NCBI RefSeq assembly: GCF_044597725.1
Contig: NZ_CP139003.1
Location: 1,984,001-2,048,000, forward strand
DNA from: Bermanella sp044597725
GTDB taxonomy: Bacteria; Pseudomonadota; Gammaproteobacteria; Pseudomonadales; Oceanobacteraceae
DNA: 64,000 nucleotides
Direction: 5' to 3'
Below are positions 15,521 to 24,832 of the stretch, in pieces. Within the stretch, counting starts at the first letter, position 1; the number at the start of each line of letters is the position of its first letter. The position numbers were made by a program, and so were the translations under genes. Below the pieces are notes generated by a model that was given only the letters and a program-made list of their open reading frames with translations, did not search any database and was not told the origin of the DNA.

Positions 15521-18196
15521 TTAGCTTTCGCTATTTTCGCTAGACTGAGCACTTTCCATTTGTTGACGACGCTTAACTTCCCGAGGGTCGTTAGGGGCGC
15601 GTCTTGGCTTGCGTGGTTTGTCTTCTTTCACTTCAGCACTTTGTGCAGCTTTTTGAGCAACCGCTGTTTCGGTAATGGTCGCTTCAGCTTGTTTGCTCTC
15701 AATATTGGCTGCTGGGCTGGCCATAACAGTTTCTGCTTGAGGCGCCTCGTTTACGGGTGATTCGCTTGCAGTAAATGGCTGTTCTTTAGCGTCACTCGCA
15801 TTTGCATTAGTTTCAACCGGTTTTGTTTCCACCTGTTTAGCTTCAACTGGCTTAGCTTCTGCCTGTTTGGCTTCAACTGGTTTCACGTCATCCGTTTTAT
15901 TTACAGCAGGTTTGGTTTCCGCTGGCTTTGTTTCCACCTGATTGGCTTCAACAGGCTTGGTTTCTGCCGGCTTTGTATCAACGTTTGTTTGTTTAACTTC
16001 CGCTGGCTTAGCAGTTTCAGCTTTCTGCTCGGTTGGCTTGCTTTCAGTCTGCTTAGTCTCAGCCGACTTAGCTTCAACCGGTTTGGTATTTTTCTCAGCA
16101 GTATCTTTAGGCTTGTTAGGGCCTTTTGCTTTAGGTTGTTCAACTGCTTCAATCTTGCGTGCAACTTTATCGTCAAGTTGAGCGCCTTGCTTGCTGCGAT
16201 TACGACGACGCGCTTGAGGTGCTTTATCTTGGTTGCCCTTGTTGTTTGGAGCATCCGCTGACTTGCTTACCTCAGCTTTAGGTGACTCATTGCGTGGTTT
16301 ATTGCCGTCTTGTTGAGCTTTGTTGCCTGACTCTTGACGACGGTTGCTATTGCCACCTTTGGCATTATTCCGGTTTTGTCCGCCACGATTATTGTTCTGG
16401 TTACGGGTATCGTTTTGGTTGCGACCGTTATTGCGGTTGTTGCTGTTGTTACGATTATTGTTGCGCGATGCAGGCTTGTTACGAGTATTGTTGCGACTCG
16501 TATTTTTGCCTTTAGTGGTTTTTTTCTGCTCGCTATCAGAAGAGAATAGGGCGCTAACCGCAGAGCTGATTTTGCTCAAAATGCCCGGTTCTTTTGCTTC
16601 TTGTGGAGCAGGTGCACGCTTGGTTGCTACAGCTTTAACTGCCGCAGTTTCACGCACCGCTTGAGAGGCGCTTTCTACCGCAAGTTCTTCTTCGTATTTT
16701 AATTCAAAACTTACTTGGTCAATTGAATTATCGCCCGCACGTACACGTAACACCTCAAAGTAAGGTGTTTGGAAGTTTGGATTTGGAATAATCGAAACTT
16801 CAGTTTCGTGACGATTTTCGATGGCAATAATGTCTTGGCGCTTGTCATTACTTAAAAATGAGCTGACTTCTAAAGGCACGACAGCGCGAACTTGTGTTGT
16901 GTTTTCTTTGGCGGCTTCTTCTTCGATTAAGCGTAGAAGAGACAAGCTTAGAGAGCGCATATCACGAATGGTGCCTGTGCCGTCACAGCGCGGGCAAACA
17001 TGGCCACTGGTTTCACCTAAAGAAGGACGTAAACGCTGGCGAGACATCTCTAATAAACCAAAGCGAGAGATGCGACCAACTTGAACACGAGCACGGTCAA
17101 TTTCGAGTGCTTCTTTAACTCGATTTTCAACATCACGTTGGTTTTTGTTAGATGTCATATCAATGAAGTCGATGACAATCAAACCACCAATGTCACGCAA
17201 CCTAAGTTGACGAGCAATTTCATCGGCAGCTTCAAGGTTGGTGTTAAGAGCCGTATCTTCGATATCGGTGCCCTTGGTGCTACGAGAAGAGTTAATATCG
17301 ATAGATATAAGTGCTTCCGTGGTATCAATGACAATTGAGCCACCTGAAGGCAGTTTCACTTCGCGTTGGAATGCCGTTTCAATTTGAGCTTCGATTTGAT
17401 AGCGACTAAATAGGGGAGTGGACTCGTCGTATAGCTTAATCTTGTTTTCGTACTGAGGCATAACTGCCTGTACAAAGCTAAGGGCTTCTTCGTATACGAT
17501 AGGGTCGTCGATTAATACTTCACCGATATCTTGGCGTAAATAATCACGAATAGCGCGAATCACAACATTGCTTTCTTGTAGAAGTAAGCATGGGGCATCA
17601 CGACGCTCGTATGCACCTTTAATGGCATCCCATAGCTGGCATAGGTAATCAAGATCCCACTGAAGTTCTTGCGACTCGCGTCCAATGCCAGCGGTACGCA
17701 CGATAACGCCCATGTTGTTGGGTACGTTAACGTCGCGCATGGCATCACGAATTTGGTTGCGTTCGTCACCTTCAATGCGACGGCTGATACCACCAGCACG
17801 TGCATTATTTGGCATAAGCACTAGGTATCGACCGGCCAAGCTGATCATGGTTGTTAGGGCAGCACCCTTGTTACCACGTTCTTCTTTATCGACCTGAACA
17901 ACAACTTCTTGTCCTTCTTCGATAACGTCCTTGATATTAGGGCGTCCAGAAGCACTTTGCTTGAAATATTCGCGAGAAATCTCTTTAAGCGGCAAAAAAC
18001 CGTGGCGTTCGGCACCAAAATCAACGAAAGCCGCTTCAAGGCTAGGCTCTACCCGGGTGATTTTACCCTTGTAGATGTTGGCTTTCTTTTGTTGGCGAGT
18101 TGTAGGTTCTATATCTAAATCGTATAAGCGCTGGCCGTCAACAAGCGCTACGCGCAACTCTTCTGACTGAGTTGCGTTAATTAACATTCTTTTCAT
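15521..18196 (-). CDS. rne: Ribonuclease E
   Basis: This is the endoribonuclease that organises the RNA degradosome, 891 residues. The catalytic half has the S1 domain (about 38-120), the DNase I-like site with SIDINSSRST (about 300) and IVIDFIDM (about 345), and the zinc-link CPRCDGTG (about 402). After about 530 the protein is low-complexity: an Arg/Asn-rich tract (about 570-630) expected to bind RNA, then repeated Glu-Ala-Lys-Pro / Glu-Thr-Lys-Pro units (about 690-800), and a basic tail with APNDPREVKRR. A similar NDPR motif has been described, as I recall, as a partner-binding motif of Pseudomonas RNase E. Confidence 0.96.
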   Translation of the reverse strand: MKRMLINATQSEELRVALVDGQRLYDLDIEPTTRQQKKANIYKGKITRVEPSLEAAFVDFGAERHGFLPLKEISREYFKQSASGRPNIKDVIEEGQEVVVQVDKEERGNKGAALTTMISLAGRYLVLMPNNARAGGISRRIEGDERNQIRDAMRDVNVPNNMGVIVRTAGIGRESQELQWDLDYLCQLWDAIKGAYERRDAPCLLLQESNVVIRAIRDYLRQDIGEVLIDDPIVYEEALSFVQAVMPQYENKIKLYDESTPLFSRYQIEAQIETAFQREVKLPSGGSIVIDTTEALISIDINSSRSTKGTDIEDTALNTNLEAADEIARQLRLRDIGGLIVIDFIDMTSNKNQRDVENRVKEALEIDRARVQVGRISRFGLLEMSRQRLRPSLGETSGHVCPRCDGTGTIRDMRSLSLSLLRLIEEEAAKENTTQVRAVVPLEVSSFLSNDKRQDIIAIENRHETEVSIIPNPNFQTPYFEVLRVRAGDNSIDQVSFELKYEEELAVESASQAVRETAAVKAVATKRAPAPQEAKEPGILSKISSAVSALFSSDSEQKKTTKGKNTSRNNTRNKPASRNNNRNNSNNRNNGRNQNDTRNQNNNRGGQNRNNAKGGNSNRRQESGNKAQQDGNKPRNESPKAEVSKSADAPNNKGNQDKAPQARRRNRSKQGAQLDDKVARKIEAVEQPKAKGPNKPKDTAEKNTKPVEAKSAETKQTESKPTEQKAETAKPAEVKQTNVDTKPAETKPVEANQVETKPAETKPAVNKTDDVKPVEAKQAEAKPVEAKQVETKPVETNANASDAKEQPFTASESPVNEAPQAETVMASPAANIESKQAEATITETAVAQKAAQSAEVKEDKPRKPRRAPNDPREVKRRQQMESAQSSENSES
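15780..16110 (-). repeat. Coding tandem repeat in the RNase E tail (PVEAK/ETKPAE units)
   Basis: Within rne the 3' part repeats short units coding for PVEAKQ, VETKP, AETKP and similar. The DNA repeat (core GGTTTNNNTTCNGCTGGCTT on the plus strand) is imperfect. Such tracts can change length between strains; the surrounding frame is intact. Confidence 0.75.
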
Positions 18197-18606
18197 TTTT
18201 ACTTCAAAAGCTCACAATTTGCGTCTGAACGCGGGGTTGAGCCTAATCAAAATATTTATGCGTGCTTCGCGTGGATGACTATACCGACTCTGGAGTGACT
18301 GCTTCCACGCAGGGGTGTGAGGTCGCTTAATATATTTAAGTTGCTATACCTGAACACCAACACGAAACATAAGCTGATCCAGCAAGACCCTCTTGCGTAA
18401 TCAGAACGTATATTTCTTATTATTTAATGGCAATATGGCCATTAAATTCCAAAATTCCGGGAAGTTTATACCTAACATTCCCAAAGTTACGTTATCATCC
18501 GGCCCTAATTCAATTTGGGGGACTGCCCCTAGGTTTAACCGGAATGGCTGAATATAGCAAAGATTACTATATCGTCAAACCGGTTTTTCTTAAGTAAGAG
18601 ATTTAT
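18197..18606. promoter_or_regulatory. 410-bp divergent rne/rluC leader region with inverted repeats
   Basis: No gene is seen here. RNase E genes usually have long 5' leaders through which the enzyme limits its own mRNA, and this space fits that. Bases 18269-18275 (GCGTGGA) pair with 18304-18310 in a loop of 28 bases. Near rluC a nested structure is seen: AACCGG at 18537-18542 with CCGGTT at 18580-18585, and inside it ATATAG (18552-18557) with CTATAT (18567-18572). The outer stem is followed by TTTTTCTT, so an attenuator-like element ahead of rluC is possible. This is sequence inspection only; no folding energy was calculated. Confidence 0.4.
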
Positions 18607-19563
18607 ATGTCAGAAAATTCTAAGCGCGGGGTCCAGTTTGAGGAGGTTAGCGCCGATTATGTGGGTCAGCGAATAGATAATTTTTTATTGTCGAGAATTA
18701 AGGGTGCCCCCAAATCTTTGATCTATCGCATCGTCCGAAAGGGCGAAGTGCGGGTTAATAAGGGCCGTATTAAGCCAGATTACAAGCTAAAACTGGGCGA
18801 TATGGTCAGGATTCCACCCGTTAAGGTAAAAGCCGAGGGCGCACCTGCGGATATTAGTGATGATATGGCGGCGGGTATCGAATCGAGTATTTTATATGAA
18901 GATGATTACTTCTTGGCTGTCAACAAGCCTAGGGGTATGGCGGTACACGGTGGTAGTGGTATCAGCCTTGGTTTAATCGAGGTTTTGAGGCGCATACGGC
19001 CAAACGCAAAACGAATGGAGCTGGTACACCGTCTCGATCGAGATACATCCGGTGTTATTTTGGTCGCGAAGCGTCGATCTGCTCTGGTAGCTTTTCATAG
19101 CATGTTGCAAAAAAAGCAGGGTATGCAAAAGCGTTACTGGGCATTGGTCTACGGTGCTTGGCCCAAACATTTGCAAGAAGTGCGTGCTCCGCTCATGAAA
19201 AATGAACTTAAATCAGGTGAGCGTATCGTTAAAGTGAGTCAGCAGGGTAAACCGTGTCACACTCGTTATAGCATTGAGCGTCGTTACCAGGGCTACACCC
19301 TAATTAATGCAGAACCTGTCACTGGTCGCACCCATCAAATACGCGTGCATTGCCAGTTTAGCGGTTTTACGATTGTGGGTGATGAAAAATATGCCACCGA
19401 TGATGAGCTGAAGCAGGCAAAAATTGAGGGTGCTAAGCGATTGTTTCTACATGCCAAGAGCTTGCGTTTTAAGCATCCAGAAAGTGGTGAGAAAGTCACC
19501 ATAGAGGCGCCAGTGGATAGCGCTTTTGAAGATTTTTTAAAGAAACTGGAGCCATTGAATTAA
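18607..19563 (+). CDS. rluC: 23S rRNA pseudouridine synthase RluC
   Basis: RluC isomerises uridines 955, 2504 and 2580 of 23S rRNA (E. coli numbering). The 318 residues have an N-terminal S4 RNA-binding domain (about 22-82) and an RluA-type catalytic domain with HRLDRDTSG; the catalytic Asp is residue 144, the same number as in E. coli RluC. Its position divergent from rne is conserved in gammaproteobacteria. Its stop overlaps the start of the next gene. Confidence 0.95.
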   Translation: MSENSKRGVQFEEVSADYVGQRIDNFLLSRIKGAPKSLIYRIVRKGEVRVNKGRIKPDYKLKLGDMVRIPPVKVKAEGAPADISDDMAAGIESSILYEDDYFLAVNKPRGMAVHGGSGISLGLIEVLRRIRPNAKRMELVHRLDRDTSGVILVAKRRSALVAFHSMLQKKQGMQKRYWALVYGAWPKHLQEVRAPLMKNELKSGERIVKVSQQGKPCHTRYSIERRYQGYTLINAEPVTGRTHQIRVHCQFSGFTIVGDEKYATDDELKQAKIEGAKRLFLHAKSLRFKHPESGEKVTIEAPVDSAFEDFLKKLEPLN

Positions 19564-20228
19564 TGAGTTATGACGTAGTTGTATTTGATTGGGACGGCAC
19601 ATTGGCCGACTCAACCGGTGGAATAGTTCAATGTATCCAGTACGCAGCGAAAAAAATTGCCATTGCACCGCGAAGTGATTTTGATGTTCAGCAAATTATT
19701 GGCTTAGGGTTGACCGAAGCCATTCAAACACTTTGGCCCGAACATCGTGGTGACCACGATTTAGTTAATCAAATGTCGGTAGCGTACGGCGAGTTTTATA
19801 TGTCTGAGCAGCGCCCCAAAATTAAGTTATTCGATCATGCTCATGATTTATTAGAGGGTCTGGGGCAGCGTGGTTTAGAGCTGGCAGTGGCAACAGGTAA
19901 AGCGCGTCGAGGTTTGCAGCGCGCATTTAAGGAAACGGGCATAGAACACCATTTTTCGGCCAGTCGATGTGCCGACGAAACGCGATCAAAGCCCCACCCA
20001 ATGATGTTGAAAGAACTGTCTACTCAATTGCGCATCCACCCTGAAAGGATGTTAATGGTTGGTGATACTCAGTTTGATATCGAGATGGCTCATCGTGCGG
20101 GAATGGATGCGGTGGCCTTGAGTCATGGCGCTCATAGTCATGAAAAATTGACCCAAGCGAGCCCGTTATGCGTATTAAAAGATCTTAAAGAGTTGCAACA
20201 GTTTATTTCCAGTTCTCTAGCTGGTTAA
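19563..20228 (+). CDS. HAD-superfamily phosphatase (Gph/PGP-like)
   Basis: The 221 residues carry the HAD motifs: I FDWDGTLADS (nucleophile Asp about 9), II VATGKARRG, III RSKPHP and IV MVGDTQFDIEMA. The alpha-helical cap between about 16 and 85 places it in the phosphoglycolate phosphatase-like subgroup. The substrate cannot be read from sequence. Translation is coupled to rluC (TAATG), as in Pseudomonas and E. coli relatives. Confidence 0.9.
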   Translation: MSYDVVVFDWDGTLADSTGGIVQCIQYAAKKIAIAPRSDFDVQQIIGLGLTEAIQTLWPEHRGDHDLVNQMSVAYGEFYMSEQRPKIKLFDHAHDLLEGLGQRGLELAVATGKARRGLQRAFKETGIEHHFSASRCADETRSKPHPMMLKELSTQLRIHPERMLMVGDTQFDIEMAHRAGMDAVALSHGAHSHEKLTQASPLCVLKDLKELQQFISSSLAG

Positions 20229-20280
20229 TCAGCGTATAATTCAACACAACATATATTAGAAACGTATTAAGGATGTTTGT

Positions 20281-21249
20281 ATGTATCAAGACCCAGTAGA
20301 ACGGCCTGGCTCCGAGAAGGAGTGGAAGCTAATTGAAAAGGTCGTCATGAATATGAATGTTGAGCAGCGCCGCTCTCGACGTTGGGGGATCTTCTTTAAA
20401 TTATTAACATTCGTTTATTTGTTTGTCGCAATCGCTTTGTTTATGCCCTCAGATGTGGATTCGGCAAAAATAACTGCCAGTGGTGAGTATACCGCCATGG
20501 TTGAAGTACGTGGTGTTATTGCCGATGGTGAAGAAGCCTCTGCTGATAATATTGTCACAGGCTTGCGCAACGCATTTGAGGCGGAAGGTTCAAAAGCGGT
20601 GGTTTTGAGAATCAACAGCCCGGGTGGTTCGCCCGTGCAGTCGGGTTATGTGTATGATGAAATTATGCGCTTGAAGAGCCTGCATGAAAAACCCGTTTAC
20701 GCGGTTATTTCAGATGTGGGAGCTTCGGGAGCGTATTATATTGCCGCAGCGGCCGATGAAATTTATGCCGACAAAGCCAGTTTGGTGGGCTCTATTGGTG
20801 TGGTTGGCTCCGGCTTTGGCTTTGTTGATGCCATGAAAAAGCTAGGTGTTGAACGTCGTCAGTTTACCGCAGGTGAGCATAAAGCATTTTTAGACCCATT
20901 CTCACCGCTAGATAAAGAAGAAAAAGAGTTTTGGGAAGGTGTGCTGGGTACAACCCATAAGCAGTTTATCGAACAAGTTGAAAAAGGCCGCGGAGACCGC
21001 TTAGTTGATAGTGACAAGCTATATAGTGGCCTAGTTTGGACTGGTGAACAATCGCTTGGTCTAGGCCTTGTTGATGGCTTAGGTAGTACCAGTTATGTGG
21101 CCAGAGAGCTAATAGGTGCTGAGCAAATTGTCGACTTTACTCCTAAGCCTACGCCATTCGAAGCGTTAGTAGGACGTTTTGGTACGCAAATAGGGAAAGG
21201 CATTGCTACAAGTCTTGGCCTCGATGCAACCGGTTTTACGCTAAGATAG
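20281..21249 (+). CDS. sppA: Signal peptide peptidase SppA (short S49 type)
   Basis: This membrane-bound Ser-Lys protease degrades cleaved signal peptides. The 322 residues have one membrane helix (about 38-58) and a single S49 domain, like B. subtilis SppA and unlike the double-length E. coli enzyme. The nucleophile is probably Ser149 (VGASGAYY) and the general base Lys201 (GEHKAF), two positions from the B. subtilis numbers 147 and 199. A TATAAT at 20235-20240 may give it its own promoter. Confidence 0.92.
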   Translation: MYQDPVERPGSEKEWKLIEKVVMNMNVEQRRSRRWGIFFKLLTFVYLFVAIALFMPSDVDSAKITASGEYTAMVEVRGVIADGEEASADNIVTGLRNAFEAEGSKAVVLRINSPGGSPVQSGYVYDEIMRLKSLHEKPVYAVISDVGASGAYYIAAAADEIYADKASLVGSIGVVGSGFGFVDAMKKLGVERRQFTAGEHKAFLDPFSPLDKEEKEFWEGVLGTTHKQFIEQVEKGRGDRLVDSDKLYSGLVWTGEQSLGLGLVDGLGSTSYVARELIGAEQIVDFTPKPTPFEALVGRFGTQIGKGIATSLGLDATGFTLR

Positions 21250-21374
21250 TAGGTAGGCATAATTTAGATAGGGCCCAGTATAAATTACAGGATAGGGTAG
21301 ATAACCTGAAATTTACCCGTAGTGCTTGATTTTACTGGGAAAATGCTTAATTAGTTTTGACATGAGGCGGCCGC

Positions 21375-21917
21375 ATGAGTATTATCGCGCCCACTATGAA
21401 CCAGGGTTTACTTCCAGTGCGGGTCGATCCGCTCAAAAGTGTGGAGCAGCAGGCGGAAATTTCCGGGTCACTTGCCATATCCAAGCTAGAGCGTTTACAA
21501 GACTTTCTACAGGATGCCAGTGGTGAGGTTCAGGTTGATCTTCAATTTGGACAAGATGAGCAGGGAGTTTCCTTGCTGCGTGGTCGATGTCAAGCTCCAG
21601 TCCTGATGACATGTCAGCGTTGTATGAAGCCGGTAACGGTGAACTTATATACTGAATTTGAGTTAGGCATTGTGTTTAGTGATGAGCAAGCCAAGCATTT
21701 ACCTAAGTGTTATGAGCCTGTGTTAGCGGATCGTGAATCCCTAGACTTGCTAAACGTAATAGAAGATGAAGTGATCTTGAGTTTGCCTATGTATGCGTAT
21801 CACGAAGATTGTGGTGAGCATGCAAGGGTTTTAAAAGCCCAAGAAGCTGAACCAGAAGAAACAGAAGCGCCTAAAAACAATCCATTTAGTGTGCTGGAGC
21901 AATTAAAGAAACAGTAG
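21375..21917 (+). CDS. yceD: YceD/DUF177 family protein
   Basis: This 180-residue protein has the family's two Cys in LMTCQRCMKPV (about 77-87) and an acidic C-terminus (EAEPEETEAP). YceD proteins are almost always cotranscribed with rpmF, as here, and have been tied to 23S rRNA or ribosome maturation; the exact role is not settled. The start was taken at 21375 because AGGCGG precedes it; ATG at 21405 is an alternative. Confidence 0.9.
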   Translation: MSIIAPTMNQGLLPVRVDPLKSVEQQAEISGSLAISKLERLQDFLQDASGEVQVDLQFGQDEQGVSLLRGRCQAPVLMTCQRCMKPVTVNLYTEFELGIVFSDEQAKHLPKCYEPVLADRESLDLLNVIEDEVILSLPMYAYHEDCGEHARVLKAQEAEPEETEAPKNNPFSVLEQLKKQ

Positions 21918-21927
21918 GAGAGCCCTA

Positions 21928-22107
21928 ATGGCTGTTCAAAAAAATCGTAAAACTCGTTCAAAGCGCGGTATGCGTCGTTCACACGATGCCCTAACTACGC
22001 GTGCATTGTCTATTGATCCAACCAGTGGTGAAACTCATCTACGCCACCACGTAACTGCCGACGGTTTCTACCGCGGTCGTAAAGTTGTGGCTGGTCAAGA
22101 CGATTAA
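21928..22107 (+). CDS. rpmF: 50S ribosomal protein L32
   Basis: This 59-residue frame encodes MAVQKNRKTRSKRGMRRSHD and ends in GRKVVAGQDD. The N-terminal AVQ(K/Q)N(R/K)KT(R/P)SKRGMRRSHD pattern is diagnostic of proteobacterial L32. GGAG lies nine bases upstream. The gene sits between yceD and plsX as usual. There is no zinc-binding Cys set, which is normal for this class. Confidence 0.97.
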   Translation: MAVQKNRKTRSKRGMRRSHDALTTRALSIDPTSGETHLRHHVTADGFYRGRKVVAGQDD

Positions 22108-22112
22108 TAGTC

Positions 22113-23111
22113 ATGGTCACCATTGCAGTTGACGCAATGGGCGGGGACCTCGGTCCCCGCGTGACTGTCCCCGCAGTACTTTCTTGTCTGCGTCGCTTCC
22201 CCAATCTATCTATCCAGCTTTATGGTAATCGAGCTAAGCTCACTCCCTTTCTAAATGAATCTGACGCCTCTAGTCGTTTAACTATTATTCATACTGAACA
22301 AATTGTGCATTGCTCTGACTCTGTTTCTACCGCTTTGCGTAAGCGTGACTCGTCCATGCGTAAAGCCATTGATAGTGTTCAGCAGCAACAAGCAACCGGT
22401 ATTGTTAGTGCAGGTAATACAGGCGCACTTGTAGCCAATAGCCGTTATGTTTTAAAAACCATGTTAGGTGTCGATAGGCCAGCACTTGTTGCGCGACTGC
22501 CAAACGCTTCTGGTCATAGCTACATGCTAGACTTAGGCGCAAATATGGAATGTGATTCAGAAAACCTATATCAGTTTGCACTCATGGGTGCTGCTTACTC
22601 TCAAGTAATGGATGGTACCAAGTCACCTCGTACAGCTTTATTGAATGTAGGAAGCGAAGAGGTAAAAGGCAATGAAGATATTCGTTTGGCGAATAGCTTG
22701 TTAAAAGCCTCCGAAACAATTAACTATATTGGTTATGTGGAAGGTGATGATCTTTATTCTGGCGTGGCCGATGTCATAGTCAGTAATGGCTTTGTTGGTA
22801 ATGTTGCCTTAAAGACCAGTGAAGGGTTGTTACTGTATGTCGCACAAATGATACGTAAGGTTTTTGCAAAAAACTGGTACGGTAGAATAATAGGCGCCAT
22901 TGCCTTGCCACTGCTAGAAGGTTTACGTGATGAGTTTGAACCTGAGCTAAAAAATGGCGGCGTGCTGTTAGGGGTACAAGGAGTTGTGGTGAAGTGCCAT
23001 GGTAAAGCAGACCAGGCTTCATTCGAAAAAGCCATAGAGTCGGCTTTTTTATTGGCAGACCGCCAATTGTTAGGTCAAATATCGAATCAGCTTGAGCAGG
23101 ACGTGCTCTAG
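22113..23111 (+). CDS. plsX: Phosphate acyltransferase PlsX
   Basis: PlsX converts acyl-ACP to acyl-phosphate for phospholipid synthesis. The 332 residues start with VTIAVDAMGGD(L)GP, contain GIVSAGNTGAL (about 96), a LDLGANMEC segment (about 140), and a dimer helix region near 240-270. It starts five bases after rpmF. The early coding sequence holds a perfect 9-bp hairpin (22141-22160). Confidence 0.95.
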   Translation: MVTIAVDAMGGDLGPRVTVPAVLSCLRRFPNLSIQLYGNRAKLTPFLNESDASSRLTIIHTEQIVHCSDSVSTALRKRDSSMRKAIDSVQQQQATGIVSAGNTGALVANSRYVLKTMLGVDRPALVARLPNASGHSYMLDLGANMECDSENLYQFALMGAAYSQVMDGTKSPRTALLNVGSEEVKGNEDIRLANSLLKASETINYIGYVEGDDLYSGVADVIVSNGFVGNVALKTSEGLLLYVAQMIRKVFAKNWYGRIIGAIALPLLEGLRDEFEPELKNGGVLLGVQGVVVKCHGKADQASFEKAIESAFLLADRQLLGQISNQLEQDVL

Positions 23112-23177
23112 TTTTTATTAACTAGCCTGCTCTTACGCTATTATAAAAAATTAAAATAGAATTTTGGAATTGCATTT

Positions 23178-24101
23178 ATGTCTAAAACTGCAGTGGTATT
23201 CCCTGGTCAGGGCTCTCAGGCCGTTGGTATGTTATCGGATGTGATTGAACATCATGCTGTGGCTAAGCAAACCTTAGAAGAAGCGAATGACGTTTTAGGT
23301 TTTGATTTAGCCAACCTTATTCTCAATGGCCCAGCAGAATCATTAAACAGTACTGACAATACCCAACCCGCCTTGGTTGCCGCAGAAGTGGCGCTTTGGC
23401 GTGTTATTAATGGAGGGTTGCAGCATCAAGTGATGGCAGGTCATAGCCTAGGCGAGTACTCCGCACTTGTGTGCGCGCAAGCATTAAGCTTTGCCGATGC
23501 ATTAAAGTTAGTGCGTCGTCGTGGTCAATTAATGCAAGAGGCCGTACCCAATGGGCAAGGTGCAATGGCTGCGATTTTAGGCATGCAAGACATGGATGTA
23601 GAGTCTATTTGTCAGCAAGTATCCCAAGGGCAAATCGTTCAGCCTGCTAATTATAATAGCCCAGGGCAGCTCGTTATTGCCGGCGATAAGGCAGCGGTAG
23701 AGCGCGCTGTTGAGCAGTGCAAAGAAAAAGGCGCCCGTCGAGCCATGATGTTACCAGTAAGCGGCCCGTTCCATAGCGCACTCATGCAACCTGCTGCTCA
23801 GGCGTTTTCGGAATATTTAGCAGAGTTCACTATTCAGCAGCCCACGGTTCCCGTGGTTCAAAATGCCAGTCTTGAAGCGGAAACCAACCCAGAAAACATT
23901 GCAAGCAATTTAGTTGAGCAAATTGCATCTCCAGTAAAATGGACACAAACAGTGGAATTTTTACAGGAAATGGGTGTAACGCGACTGGTTGAGGTGGGGC
24001 CAGGGAAAGTTTTAACAGGGTTAAATAAACGGATTGCCAAAACCATGCAATCGGATGTTATTAATAATGTTGCATCTCTCGAACAACTAGCAGGAGTTTA
24101 A
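23178..24101 (+). CDS. fabD: Malonyl-CoA:ACP transacylase FabD
   Basis: FabD moves malonyl groups from CoA to ACP. The 307 residues have VFPGQGSQ (about 7-14), the nucleophile motif AGHSLGEYSA (Ser about 92), an Arg in RRRGQLMQEA, and the catalytic His in GPFHSALMQP (about 201). It follows plsX without fabH, which E. coli has between them; pseudomonads also lack fabH there. Confidence 0.96.
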   Translation: MSKTAVVFPGQGSQAVGMLSDVIEHHAVAKQTLEEANDVLGFDLANLILNGPAESLNSTDNTQPALVAAEVALWRVINGGLQHQVMAGHSLGEYSALVCAQALSFADALKLVRRRGQLMQEAVPNGQGAMAAILGMQDMDVESICQQVSQGQIVQPANYNSPGQLVIAGDKAAVERAVEQCKEKGARRAMMLPVSGPFHSALMQPAAQAFSEYLAEFTIQQPTVPVVQNASLEAETNPENIASNLVEQIASPVKWTQTVEFLQEMGVTRLVEVGPGKVLTGLNKRIAKTMQSDVINNVASLEQLAGV

Positions 24102-24106
24102 CTGAA

Positions 24107-24832
24107 ATGGATAAGCAAGTAGCAGTCGTTACCGGCGCCAGTCGAGGTATTGGCCGCGCCATAGCGCACTCGTTAGTCGAGCAGGGGTTTTATGTAGTGG
24201 GTTCGGCTACTTCTGAAAATGGCGCCCAAAGTATTGCGAGCGACCTTGCTGATAACGGCACGGGAATGGTTCTAAAAGTACAAGATGACGCGAGCTGCGA
24301 GCAGTTTTGCAAAGATGTTCTTGGCTTAGGTACGGTAGCCGTATTGGTAAACAATGCAGGTATTACCCGCGATACGTTGATGTTAAGAATGAAGCAGACC
24401 GATTGGGATGACGTGGTTGGTACAAATTTATCGGGCGTATTTCGTTTGAGTAAAGGGTTTCTTAAATCAATGATGAAGAACCGTTACGGGCGCGTCATTA
24501 ACATTAGCTCGGTAGTGGGTTCAATGGGGAGCCCTGGGCAAGTTAACTATTGTGCAAGCAAGGCAGGTATTGAAGGTTTTACACGCTCAATGGCTGCGGA
24601 GGTTGGTTCACGGGGCATTACTGTTAATGCTGTTGCCCCTGGCTTTATTGCAACCGATATGACAGATGAATTAACCGATGAGCAAAAAAATGCCATGTTG
24701 CAAAACATCCCTGTAGGGCGTTATGGCGATGTGAACGAAGTGGCTAATGCGGTTGCGTTTCTCGCGTCGGATAAGTCTGCTTATATTACCGGGCAAGTAT
24801 TGCACGTGAATGGCGGCTTATATATGGCCTAA
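24107..24832 (+). CDS. fabG: 3-oxoacyl-ACP reductase FabG
   Basis: This NADPH-dependent SDR reduces 3-oxoacyl-ACP in fatty-acid elongation. The 241 residues show TGASRGIGRA (cofactor loop, about 9-18), NNAGITRD (about 83-90), the Ser of INISSVVGS (about 136) and the YCASK catalytic pair (about 149-153). It starts five bases after fabD, in the standard order before acpP. Confidence 0.96.
   Translation: MDKQVAVVTGASRGIGRAIAHSLVEQGFYVVGSATSENGAQSIASDLADNGTGMVLKVQDDASCEQFCKDVLGLGTVAVLVNNAGITRDTLMLRMKQTDWDDVVGTNLSGVFRLSKGFLKSMMKNRYGRVINISSVVGSMGSPGQVNYCASKAGIEGFTRSMAAEVGSRGITVNAVAPGFIATDMTDELTDEQKNAMLQNIPVGRYGDVNEVANAVAFLASDKSAYITGQVLHVNGGLYMA

Noticed and set aside
15560..16664. Several plus-strand frames opposite the rne tail
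   Set aside because: They are antisense shadows of the low-complexity coding repeats of rne and have extreme amino-acid composition.
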